The notes below the pieces were generated by a model that saw nothing but the letters and a program-made list of their open reading frames with translations, had not been told where the DNA came from and ran no database searches. This document shows positions 7,325 through 14,700 of a DNA stretch of 14,700 bases, piece by piece. The stretch spans positions 1-14,700 of the forward strand of contig WLWR01000019.1 of NCBI GenBank assembly GCA_012103495.1. Direction: 5' to 3'. A program made the position numbers and the translations under genes. Position 1 is the first letter of the stretch, and the number at the start of each line of letters is the position of its first letter. The DNA is from Legionellales bacterium. GTDB lineage: Bacteria > Pseudomonadota > Gammaproteobacteria > WLWR01.

Positions 7325-7927
7325 ATGTTAAATTTTGTTTGGTTAGCAATGATGCTGGCGGCGGTGGTGTGTGCCGTGATAACTGGGCGTGTTGACGCGG
7401 TGGTCAGTGCGGTGACCGATTATGCTAAATTGGCTTTTGAAGTGGCGTTGGGATTGACCGGCATTATGGTGTTTTGGTTGGGACTGATGAAAATCGCACA
7501 ACAAGCTGGATTGATCACATTGTTGGCGCGCGCGATGCAGCCGATATTGAAACGTTTATTTCCGGAGGTTCCGGTGGATCATCCCGCCATGGGGGCGATG
7601 ATGTTAAATATTTCCGCCAACATGTTGGGATTGGGCAATGCTGCCACGCCGTTTGGGTTGAAAGCCATGACTCAATTGCAACGGTTGAATCAACATCCTC
7701 GGGTGGCTAGCAATGCCATGTGTATGTTTTTAGCCATTAATACATCCAGTGTGCAATTGATTCCTACCACTGCCATTGCCTATTTGGCTGCGGCAGGGGC
7801 AGCGCATCCGGCCAGCATTGTGATGACAGCGTTGTTGGCGACTTTGTGTTCGACGATTGCGGCGATCGTGGCAGCCAAAGGGTTTGCTCGATTGCCCCGT
7901 TATCGAATAATCAAGGAGGATGAATGA
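7325..7927 (+). CDS. spmA: SpmA-type nucleoside-recognition domain membrane protein
   Basis: A 200-residue inner-membrane protein of the SpmA family (nucleoside recognition/gate domain). In Bacillus, SpmA and SpmB are needed for spore core dehydration; many non-sporulating proteobacteria carry the pair, and there the function is unknown (transport is suspected). The hallmark NMLGLGNAATPFGLKAM (99-115) is intact. Hydrophobic segments lie at about residues 3-20, 36-56, 130-158 and 162-185, separated by an amphipathic stretch with HPAMGAMMLNISAN (86-99). AGGA (7311-7314) lies 10 nt before the ATG, behind a good sigma-70 promoter. The stop overlaps the first ATG of spmB (ATGA), so the two are translationally coupled. 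Despite the name, nothing suggests sporulation here. Confidence 0.9.
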   Translation: MLNFVWLAMMLAAVVCAVITGRVDAVVSAVTDYAKLAFEVALGLTGIMVFWLGLMKIAQQAGLITLLARAMQPILKRLFPEVPVDHPAMGAMMLNISANMLGLGNAATPFGLKAMTQLQRLNQHPRVASNAMCMFLAINTSSVQLIPTTAIAYLAAAGAAHPASIVMTALLATLCSTIAAIVAAKGFARLPRYRIIKEDE

Positions 7928-8466
7928 TGATTAATGGTGCGATATTAAATGGACTGTCTAATTGGATCTTTTTAGCCATGGTGGTGGGCGTGCCATTGTA
8001 TGCGCAGTACCGTAAGGTCAAAGTGTATGAAACATTTGTTGGCGGTGCCAAAGAGGGCATTGCGGTGATGATTCGTATCATTCCCCATTTGGTGGCGATG
8101 TTGGTGGCGATTGGAATGTTGCGCGCTTCGGGAGCGTTTGAATTGTTGGGGGCGGCCTTGGCGCCGATCTTAAGTTATGTGGGAATGCCACCCGAAGTGT
8201 TGCCTTTGGCATTGATTCGTCCATTTTCTGGCAGTGCGGCTAATGGCATGTTGGCAGAATTGTCGCAACTTTATGGAGGTGATTCATTCATTGCCAAATT
8301 GGCGGCCACCATTATGGGAGGAACGGAAACCACGTTTTATGTGGTAGCTATTTATTTTGGGGTGGTTGCTATTTCACGGACTCGTTATGCCATCCCGGTG
8401 GGTTTGATTGCCGATGCTGTGGGTGTCATCGCTGCACTGGTGATTTGTCGATGGGTATTTTTATAA
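7924..8466 (+). CDS. spmB: SpmB-type nucleoside-recognition domain membrane protein
   Basis: A 180-residue inner-membrane partner of SpmA. Family signatures are clear: RPFSGSAANGML (99-110), YGGDSFIAKLAATIMGGTETTFYV (117-140) and YFGVVAISRTRYAIPVGLIAD (144-164). Several hydrophobic segments (about residues 13-27, 57-66, 74-86, 137-150 and 156-178) support membrane insertion. Two adjacent ATG codons (7924 and 7927) can serve as starts. AGGAGG at 7914-7919 lies inside the end of spmA, 4 nt before the first and 7 nt before the second; the second, giving 179 aa, has the better spacing, while the first forms the ATGA overlap with spmA. The two proteins probably form one complex; in some bacteria they are fused into a single chain. 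Confidence 0.9.
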   Translation: MMINGAILNGLSNWIFLAMVVGVPLYAQYRKVKVYETFVGGAKEGIAVMIRIIPHLVAMLVAIGMLRASGAFELLGAALAPILSYVGMPPEVLPLALIRPFSGSAANGMLAELSQLYGGDSFIAKLAATIMGGTETTFYVVAIYFGVVAISRTRYAIPVGLIADAVGVIAALVICRWVFL

Positions 8467-8721
8467 TGTAATTGCTTGATCTCCTGTCCCTGGTGACCAC
8501 AGTTTTTAATGCTTGATGAAAAGCCAGAGTTGCATGGCGATTGTTTTGTACGATCCCTAACGCCATTGTAAGCGGTGAATTTTATCTATCGACTGGTAAG
8601 CCTTTTGCGGCGGGTTTCATGAAAAAATCTCGTGTGCTCCGGCATGGTTAAAATGCCAGTTAAAACGTCATTGCCGATGGTCAATAGTGTTCGCAGCTTG
8701 AAGTGGAATGGGTATATATTT
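8467..8721. other. Intergenic region between convergent spmB and mepM
   Basis: 255 bp with no supportable gene. One hairpin, CCGGCAT (8639-8645) with ATGCCAG (8653-8659) around a 7-nt loop, could help end mepM transcription on the minus strand. However, its T-run (A6 on the plus strand, 8622-8627) lies 11 nt away, so it is not a canonical intrinsic terminator. Confidence 0.4.
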
Positions 8722-10074
8722 TTACGAGGTGGCGTTGGTGTGCATGGTTTCATACTGTTCCAATTGCGCCAGTGCCGGAATGGCTTGGGCAAAAAATCGG
8801 TCGCGTTCTTCGTTGGCAATGGGATCAGCGTTGGGTAGTTTAACGGTGACTGGATTGACTGTTTTACCATTGACGTGAAATTCGTAATGCAAATGGGGAC
8901 CATTGGCCAATCCAGTTTGACCGACGTAGCCAATCACTTGGCCTTGTTTGACGCGAGACCCGACATGTAACCCTTTTGCAAAACGTAACATGTGTGCGTA
9001 TAGGGTTTTATAAGTATTGTTATGTCGGATTACGATCATATTGCCATAGCCGCCATGCCCGCCTCTTTTTTCAATTACGCCGTCGCCAGCGGCTTTGATC
9101 GGTGTGCCTAAGGCGGCGGCTAAATCAACGCCTAAATGCGGACGAATCACTTTGAGGATTGGGTGAAGACGTTTGGGATTGTAAGCCGAACTGATGTGAC
9201 TGTGTTTGACTGGATAGCGTAAAAATGCTTTGCGTAAACTGTTGCCTTCTATAGAAAAGTAATCGACTTGTCCTTGCGCATCAATATGGCGAATGGCGGT
9301 ATGAGTATTGCTACGGTTGATAAATTTAGCTGCGATGATGTTGCCACTGTCAATGACTTCGCCGTCGATGTGATGCTCTTCAAACAGGACTGTGAATTGA
9401 TCGCCGCTGCGTAACTCTTTGGCAAAATCAATGTTCCAAGCGAATAAGTCGCCAAGTTGATGAATGATTTTGTTGGGGAGCTGGGCTTTTTTAGCGGCTA
9501 AATACAAAGAATGGTGGATGGTGGCGGTGACATAACGTTGCTGAATTTCAATGGGTTTTTCGATCAGTTCGGCGGTGAATTCATGATTGATATAACGAAT
9601 GATTAAGGTTTGGCTTGAATTGAGAGAGTAATGCAATTGTTTTAATTGTTGAGCATCGTTGATCAATAATTGAATTTCTTGTTTGGGTTTAATTTGGATC
9701 AGTGGTTTTACGACGTCGCCTAAATCTAAAATGCGTTGCAAGGTCAATGGATCCAAGCGATGTGCTTTAAAAATTTTGGCTAGACTATCGCCGCGTTTAA
9801 CGGTGACCATAATGGATTGATCGTTTGACTGTGGTGTGGGTGCTGTGATTTTTTTGGATGCGGCGGGGATGGTGCGTTTGGATTGAGGTGCTGACGCATC
9901 GTTGGCAACTGACAATTCAACCAAGTGAGATGATTCTTCAGAGGCTGGAGTTTTAAAAGTAAGCCATCCCAATACAATCACACCACAGGCTAAAAACCCA
10001 TAAGTTGTAGGTTTCATCCATTTGCGCGATTGATTGGCTTGCGATGCTTCGAAAGTGAAATATTTGTAATCCAT
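8722..10074 (-). CDS. mepM: LysM-domain M23 family murein endopeptidase (MepM/YebA type)
   Basis: A 450-residue envelope zinc endopeptidase. The type cleaves peptide cross-links in peptidoglycan, opening the sacculus for insertion of new material. Layout: a short cytoplasmic N-terminus; one membrane anchor (about residues 24-40, TYGFLACGVIVLGWLTF); a variable linker; a LysM/OapA-like domain starting VTVKRGDSLAKIF (90-102) and running to about 138; a middle beta domain (about 180-280); and the LytM/M23 catalytic domain (about 290-415). Zinc and catalytic residues are intact: RPHLGVD (His313, Asp317), YAH (His361) and GPHLHYEF (His394, His396). It therefore looks like an active enzyme rather than a degenerate EnvC/NlpD-type activator. 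It diverges from tyrS with 87 bp between starts, a pairing also found in pseudomonads. No strong Shine-Dalgarno precedes the ATG. Confidence 0.92.
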   Translation of the reverse strand: MDYKYFTFEASQANQSRKWMKPTTYGFLACGVIVLGWLTFKTPASEESSHLVELSVANDASAPQSKRTIPAASKKITAPTPQSNDQSIMVTVKRGDSLAKIFKAHRLDPLTLQRILDLGDVVKPLIQIKPKQEIQLLINDAQQLKQLHYSLNSSQTLIIRYINHEFTAELIEKPIEIQQRYVTATIHHSLYLAAKKAQLPNKIIHQLGDLFAWNIDFAKELRSGDQFTVLFEEHHIDGEVIDSGNIIAAKFINRSNTHTAIRHIDAQGQVDYFSIEGNSLRKAFLRYPVKHSHISSAYNPKRLHPILKVIRPHLGVDLAAALGTPIKAAGDGVIEKRGGHGGYGNMIVIRHNNTYKTLYAHMLRFAKGLHVGSRVKQGQVIGYVGQTGLANGPHLHYEFHVNGKTVNPVTVKLPNADPIANEERDRFFAQAIPALAQLEQYETMHTNATS

Positions 10075-10113
10075 TGCTGCTAAATTACGTTATTATTGGC
10101 GACGAAACGCATA

Positions 10114-10142
10114 ACGATAGCGGTTAAGCTGGGTTAGGTCAA
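10114..10142 (-). promoter_or_regulatory. Candidate promoter of mepM
   Basis: Read on the minus strand: TTGACC (10137-10142), a 17-bp spacer, then TATCGT (10114-10119). The -35 matches five of six consensus bases and the -10 matches four. It lies inside the divergent mepM/tyrS region, so expression of the two genes could be linked. I found no equally good promoter for tyrS. Confidence 0.45.
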
Positions 10143-10161
10143 TTAAAATTAGGGGAGTTAT

Positions 10162-11370
10162 ATGACGGTAGAAAATGAAGCGCTTGTGTCATTAATGCGT
10201 GGTGCGCATGAAGTGCTCTTGGTCGAAGAGTTACAGCAGCGATTGGATGGGCCTCGTCCTTTGCGGGTGAAGGCTGGTTTTGATCCTACCGCGCCAGATT
10301 TGCATTTAGGGCATACGGTCTTGATCAATAAATTGCGTCAATTTCAAGAGTTGGGGCATGAGGTTATTTTTTTAATCGGTGACTTTACTGGCAGAATTGG
10401 TGATCCTACTGGCAAAAGTGTCGCGCGCCAACCGTTGACCTGTGAACAAGTTGCCACCAATGCGAAAACCTATACGGATCAATTTTTTCGAATATTGGAT
10501 GCCCAGCGTACGACGGTTGCATTTAATTCAACATGGCTGAATGAATTTAACGCGACGGATTTAATTCAATTAGCGGCAACCCACACCGTAGCGCGAATGC
10601 TAGAGCGAGATGATTTTCATAAACGATATCAGTCTGGGCAACCTATAGCCATCCATGAATTTCTTTACCCATTGCTTCAAGGATACGATTCGGTGGCATT
10701 ACAAGCAGATGTGGAATTGGGTGGCACCGATCAGAAATTTAATTTATTAATGGGGCGTGAACTGCAAAAACAATTTGATCAACCGCCACAAGTGGTCATG
10801 ACCATGCCCATCATTGAAGGGTTGGATGGGGTGAAGAAAATGTCTAAATCTTTAGGCAACTACATTGGTATTACTGAATTACCGGATGATATGTTTGGCA
10901 AATTGATGTCGCTATCGGATGATTTGATGTGGCGATATATTGAGTTACTCAGTTTTCAATCGCAACAGCAAATCACACAATGGCGGCAACAGGTGGCCGG
11001 TGGAGCGAATCCACGGGATATTAAAGTGTTGTTTGCCAAAGAAATTGTCGCGCGGTTTCACGACAGTGTGGCAGCCGATCGGGCCGAAACCGAATTTGTC
11101 GCGCGATTCACGCAAGGGGCTGTGCCACAAGATTTGGTAACTCAAACTGTGATAGCTATGAGTACCCAAGGAATTGGAATTGCCAATTTATTAAAGCAAA
11201 CGGGATTAACTGGCAGCACTTCAGATGCGATGCGTATGGTCCAGCAAGGTGCGGTGAAAATTGATGGTGAGAAAGTGGCTGATCCCAAACAAATCATGCC
11301 AGTGGCAAGCGAACATGTTTATCAGGTGGGGAAAAGAAAATTTGCCAAAGTGATTGTAAAAAGTGACTAA
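10162..11370 (+). CDS. tyrS: Tyrosyl-tRNA synthetase, TyrZ type
   Basis: Charges tRNA-Tyr with tyrosine in the cytoplasm; class I aminoacyl-tRNA synthetase, 402 residues, full length for the TyrZ/TyrS2 subfamily. Motifs: the HIGH equivalent HLGH (48-51) after KAGFDPTAPDLHLG; GDFTGRIGDPTGKS (73-86); the tyrosine/tRNA region QGYDSVALQADVELGGTDQKFN (173-194); and KMSKS (226-230), followed by LGNYIGI. Residues from about 335 form a C-terminal S4 RNA-binding domain (SDAMRMVQQGAVKIDGEKV). GGGGAG (10152-10157) is a strong ribosome binding site, 4 nt before the ATG. No T-box or other leader riboswitch is visible. The rRNA operon begins about 100 bp downstream in the same direction with no intrinsic terminator between, the arrangement seen around tyrZ in Pseudomonas aeruginosa. 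Confidence 0.96.
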   Translation: MTVENEALVSLMRGAHEVLLVEELQQRLDGPRPLRVKAGFDPTAPDLHLGHTVLINKLRQFQELGHEVIFLIGDFTGRIGDPTGKSVARQPLTCEQVATNAKTYTDQFFRILDAQRTTVAFNSTWLNEFNATDLIQLAATHTVARMLERDDFHKRYQSGQPIAIHEFLYPLLQGYDSVALQADVELGGTDQKFNLLMGRELQKQFDQPPQVVMTMPIIEGLDGVKKMSKSLGNYIGITELPDDMFGKLMSLSDDLMWRYIELLSFQSQQQITQWRQQVAGGANPRDIKVLFAKEIVARFHDSVAADRAETEFVARFTQGAVPQDLVTQTVIAMSTQGIGIANLLKQTGLTGSTSDAMRMVQQGAVKIDGEKVADPKQIMPVASEHVYQVGKRKFAKVIVKSD

Positions 11371-11429
11371 TGGTCTAAAATTTCACATTGAGCATACACA
11401 TTTAGTATGATTTTCCACCAAAGTGTTTT

Positions 11430-11469
11430 CTAAAAAATAACTTGACACTAATCAAATTATCCGTAGAAT
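11430..11469 (+). promoter_or_regulatory. rRNA operon promoter with AT-rich upstream element
   Basis: Perfect -35 TTGACA (11442-11447), a 16-bp spacer, and -10 TAGAAT (11464-11469). The 16-bp spacing is typical of rRNA promoters. An A-rich stretch (11430-11441) just upstream resembles an UP element. Transcription should start near 11475. Confidence 0.85.
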
Positions 11470-11475
11470 CACACG

Positions 11476-11504
11476 TCCTCGCTAGACGAGGAAGTTCTTT
11501 AACA
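11476..11504 (+). promoter_or_regulatory. boxB/boxA-like rRNA antitermination site in the leader
   Basis: TCCTCG (11476-11481) and CGAGGA (11487-11492) form a perfect 6-bp stem with a 5-nt loop, followed two bases later by GTTCTTTAACA (11494-11504). The latter is close to the E. coli rrn boxA core (GCTCTTTAACA) bound by NusB-NusE. The hairpin begins at or within a base or two of the predicted transcript 5' end. Confidence 0.8.
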
Positions 11505-11505
11505 T

Positions 11506-11537
11506 AGCAAATTAGCAAAAGACACACGATGTGGGAC
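11506..11537 (+). other. Left arm of the pre-16S processing stem
   Basis: AGCAAATT (11506-11513) is a perfect complement of AATTTGCT (13252-13259) beyond the 16S 3' end, and TGTGGGAC (11530-11537) pairs with GTCCACA (13244-13250) with one bulged G. Together they would close a long stem around 16S, the usual RNase III substrate. The left arm has 16 unpaired bases between the two blocks against one on the right. The arm directly follows boxA, as in E. coli. Confidence 0.7.
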
Positions 11538-11669
11538 CTTGAGAAATTTTAGAAGAGGTTGACAAGCTTTATTAGATTGTAGCGATGACGGAAGTAGCAG
11601 TAGAGAGCAATCTTTGCCAGAGACTTTGTTGTCGTTGTCGTGAAGATTGAAAGAAGTTTGACGAACGTT

Positions 11670-13216
<1,547 letters not shown>

Positions 13217-13243
13217 AAAGAAACAGGGATTTCGTTTCGAAGC

Positions 13244-13259
13244 GTCCACACAATTTGCT
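13244..13259 (+). other. Right arm of the pre-16S processing stem
   Basis: GTCCACA (13244-13250), one base, then AATTTGCT (13252-13259). These are complementary in antiparallel order to 11530-11537 and 11506-11513 upstream of 16S, defining the stem expected to be cut during 16S maturation. Confidence 0.7.
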
Positions 13260-13299
13260 TGGTTTGTTGATAGGGTCAGTCCTTGTTTGCAGGATTTCT

Positions 13300-13376
<77 letters not shown>

Positions 13377-13470
13377 GTTGCGTGAGCTCTTTTTGCGGAA
13401 CCATTGTTCGGGTTTAATGTGAAGCGAGCCAGTGTTCCCATTATCCTGTCTGATATCGGGGTAGTTAACT

Positions 13471-13546
13471 GGGGCCATAGCTCAGCTGGGAGAGCGCCTG
13501 CCTTGCACGCAGGAGGTCGGCGGTTCGATCCCGCCTGGCTCCACCA
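13471..13546 (+). tRNA. alaT: tRNA-Ala (anticodon UGC)
   Basis: 76 nt with encoded CCA. The acceptor GGGGCCA pairs with TGGCTCC and includes the G3-U70 wobble that AlaRS recognises. The anticodon stem-loop is CCTGC-CTTGCAC-GCAGG with TGC at 13504-13506. The T-arm contains GGTTCGATCC. Second tRNA of the rRNA spacer. Confidence 0.97.
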
Positions 13547-13603
13547 GTTTACCGCCAGACATGAAGGGGATTCTGCAGGGTGGATACTGACTCACAGGTT
13601 ATC

Positions 13604-13691
13604 AGGTAGCAAAACCGGTTTTGCCCATGAGCGCATTTTATGGGATTTTTACATCAGTTCCGTTTCTGAAGCTGAACCGGTTTTGTTACTT
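13604..13691 (+). repeat. Long-stem structured element in the 16S-23S spacer
   Basis: Bases 13604-13620 (AGGTAGCAAAACCGGTT) pair without interruption with 13675-13691 (AACCGGTTTTGTTACTT): 17 bp including two G-U wobbles. The 54-nt interior holds two small hairpins: CCCAT (13624-13628) with ATGGG (13640-13644), and TCAG (13654-13657) with CTGA (13666-13669). The left arm is also part of a 14-bp perfect palindrome (13610-13623), so AACCGGTTTTG occurs twice as a direct repeat. It sits between tRNA-Ala and the spacer boxB/boxA. Function unknown; it could be a processing site or an inserted palindromic repeat. Confidence 0.75.
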
Positions 13692-13693
13692 TC

Positions 13694-13728
13694 GGCCTAT
13701 CATGACTGATAGGCCCTGTTCTTTTACA
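13694..13728 (+). promoter_or_regulatory. boxB/boxA-like antitermination site before 23S
   Basis: GGCCTATCA (13694-13702) and TGATAGGCC (13707-13715) form a perfect 9-bp stem with loop TGAC, followed by GTTCTTTTACA (13718-13728). This differs by one base from the leader boxA (GTTCTTTAACA at 11494-11504). The order hairpin then boxA repeats the leader design, as expected for a second loading site ahead of 23S. The hairpin followed by a T-rich stretch superficially resembles a terminator, but its place inside an rRNA operon and the boxA match argue against that. Confidence 0.75.
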
Positions 13729-13970
13729 ATTAGGGTAGTCAAAGGCGCGCGCAAGCGCAAATTTACTGTTATCAGTGTCCAATTTATTGGACATGCAACG
13801 GCGAATTTCGTAAGCGCGGGTACAAAACATTGCAGGTGGTTAACCACGGTTAGCTGCTGGCAATAATTTTAATTTATATAGCTTATGTCAAAAAAACTCG
13901 CAAGAGTTTATCCATATGCACCATGAGGAAAGGGATGCCGTGAGGTGTTCCAGACTTTTTGGGATTATAT
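13729..13970 (+). other. Distal 16S-23S spacer with small hairpins
   Basis: 242 bp with no gene. Visible structures: TGTCCAA (13776-13782) with TTGGACA (13787-13793) around a 4-nt loop; the 12-bp palindrome GTGGTTAACCAC (13836-13847); and AAACTC-GCAA-GAGTTT (13894-13909), a 6-bp stem capped by a GNRA-type tetraloop. The last stretch before 13971 should hold the left arm of the pre-23S processing stem, but its partner lies beyond the window. Confidence 0.55.
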
Positions 13971-14700
13971 GGTCAAGCAATTAAGCGCACACGGTGGATG
14001 CCTAGGCGATAAGAGGCGAAGAAGGACGTTGTAGCATGCGATAAGCCTCGGGGAGCTTGCAAACCAGCTTTGATCCGAGGATTTCCGAATGGGGAAACCC
14101 ACCTGCTTGCAGGTATCCTGTACTGAATACATAGGTACAGGAAGCGAACCCGGGGAACTGAAACATCTAAGTACCCGGAGGAAAAGAAATCAACCGAGAT
14201 TCCCTTAGTAGCGGCGAGCGAACGGGGACCAGCCCTTAAGCTTTTTGAGTTCTAGTTGAACAGTCTGGAAAGTCTGACAATAGAAGGTGATAGTCCTGTA
14301 AACGAAAGGGCTCTTAAAGTGAAAACGAGTAGGGCGGAGCACGAGAAACTCTGTCTGAACATGGGGGGACCATCCTCCAAGGCTAAATACTACTTATCGA
14401 CCGATAGTGAACCAGTACCGTGAGGGAAAGGCGAAAAGAACCCCTGTTAGGGGAGTGAAATAGAACCTGAAACCGTGTGCGTACAAGCAGTGGGAGCCTG
14501 TCTTCGGACAGGTGACTGCGTACCTTTTGTATAATGGGTCAGCGACTTAATTTTAGTAGCAAGGTTAACCGAATAGGGGAGCCGTAGAGAAATCGAGTCT
14601 TAATAGGGCGTATAGTTGCTAGGATTAGACCCGAAACCGGGCGATCTAGCCATGGCCAGGTTGAAGGTCGGGTAATACCGACTGGAGGACCGAACCAACT
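13971..14700 (+). rRNA. rrl: 23S ribosomal RNA, 5' part (continues beyond window)
   Basis: Begins GGTCAAGCAATTAAGCGC, aligning with the E. coli 23S 5' end (GGTTAAGCGACTAAGCG), then ACACGGTGGATGCC and the conserved domain I sequences GAGGCGAAGAAGGACGT, CGAACCCGGGGAACTGAAACA, AGTAGCGGCGAGCGAACGGG and GGGAAAGGCGAAAAGAACC. About 730 nt are present; the rest, and presumably 5S, lie to the right. The exact 5' base is inferred from alignment. Confidence 0.97.

Noticed and set aside
8586..8933. 115-codon minus-strand frame overlapping the 3' end of mepM
   Set aside because: Most of it is an out-of-frame shadow of the M23 catalytic domain, and the rest has no recognisable motif or ribosome binding site.
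11559..11587. Second rRNA promoter with a perfect TTGACA at 11559-11564
   Set aside because: At 15-18 bp spacing the downstream hexamers (such as AGCGAT, GCGATG) do not resemble a -10 box, and the site lies inside the pre-16S leader.
13694..13725. Intrinsic terminator in the rRNA spacer
   Set aside because: The 9-bp stem is followed by a short mixed T stretch that matches boxA, and termination here would block 23S synthesis.
13404..13866. Reading frames across tRNA-Ala and the spacer
   Set aside because: They run through a tRNA gene and structured spacer RNA, with no start signals or protein-like composition.

Overview
The window comes from a gammaproteobacterial chromosome. The 16S rRNA carries gammaproteobacterial core sequence, and parts of its 3' half (for example the CCCGTAACGAGC stretch and the GGCCCTTACGGGTAGGGC region) recall Legionella/Coxiella-type 16S from memory. 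An IcmF/TssM-family secretion gene fits that placement. I read it as a member of, or close to, the Legionellales; no lower rank can be supported from sequence alone.

Left part (1-4671): the 3' end of an icmF/tssM gene runs into the window and overlaps, tail to tail, a YrbG-type Ca2+/Na+ exchanger gene. After a 424-bp intergenic region with nested inverted repeats comes a two-gene glycolytic operon, gap-pgk, whose stop and start codons share one base (TAATG).

Middle (4668-8466): a 483-codon gene of unknown function, with an internal 63-bp tandem duplication, lies convergent to pgk. Next to it on the same strand is a DUF1460 NlpC/P60-like lipoprotein gene. This diverges from spmA-spmB (two membrane proteins of the nucleoside-recognition/gate family), and the two sets of promoter elements overlap.

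Right part (8722-14700): a LysM/M23 cell-wall endopeptidase gene (mepM type) diverges from tyrS, the tyrosyl-tRNA synthetase of the TyrZ type. A ribosomal RNA operon follows: a strong promoter, a leader with boxB/boxA-like elements, 16S, tRNA-Ile(GAU), tRNA-Ala(UGC), a structured spacer with a second boxB/boxA pair, and the first ~730 nt of 23S. The order M23 peptidase / tyrS / rrn is also known from Pseudomonas aeruginosa, where anmK sits beside the peptidase gene; here spmAB occupies that side.

Most of the window is ordinary housekeeping DNA. The best second-look items are the orphan 483-aa protein with its all-transition tandem duplication, an Asp-to-Asn change at the NAD-discriminating position of GAPDH, an unusual base at E. 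coli position 890 in 16S helix 27, a 17-bp stem element in the 16S-23S spacer, and the nested inverted repeats upstream of gap. I did not find a clearly new multi-gene system.
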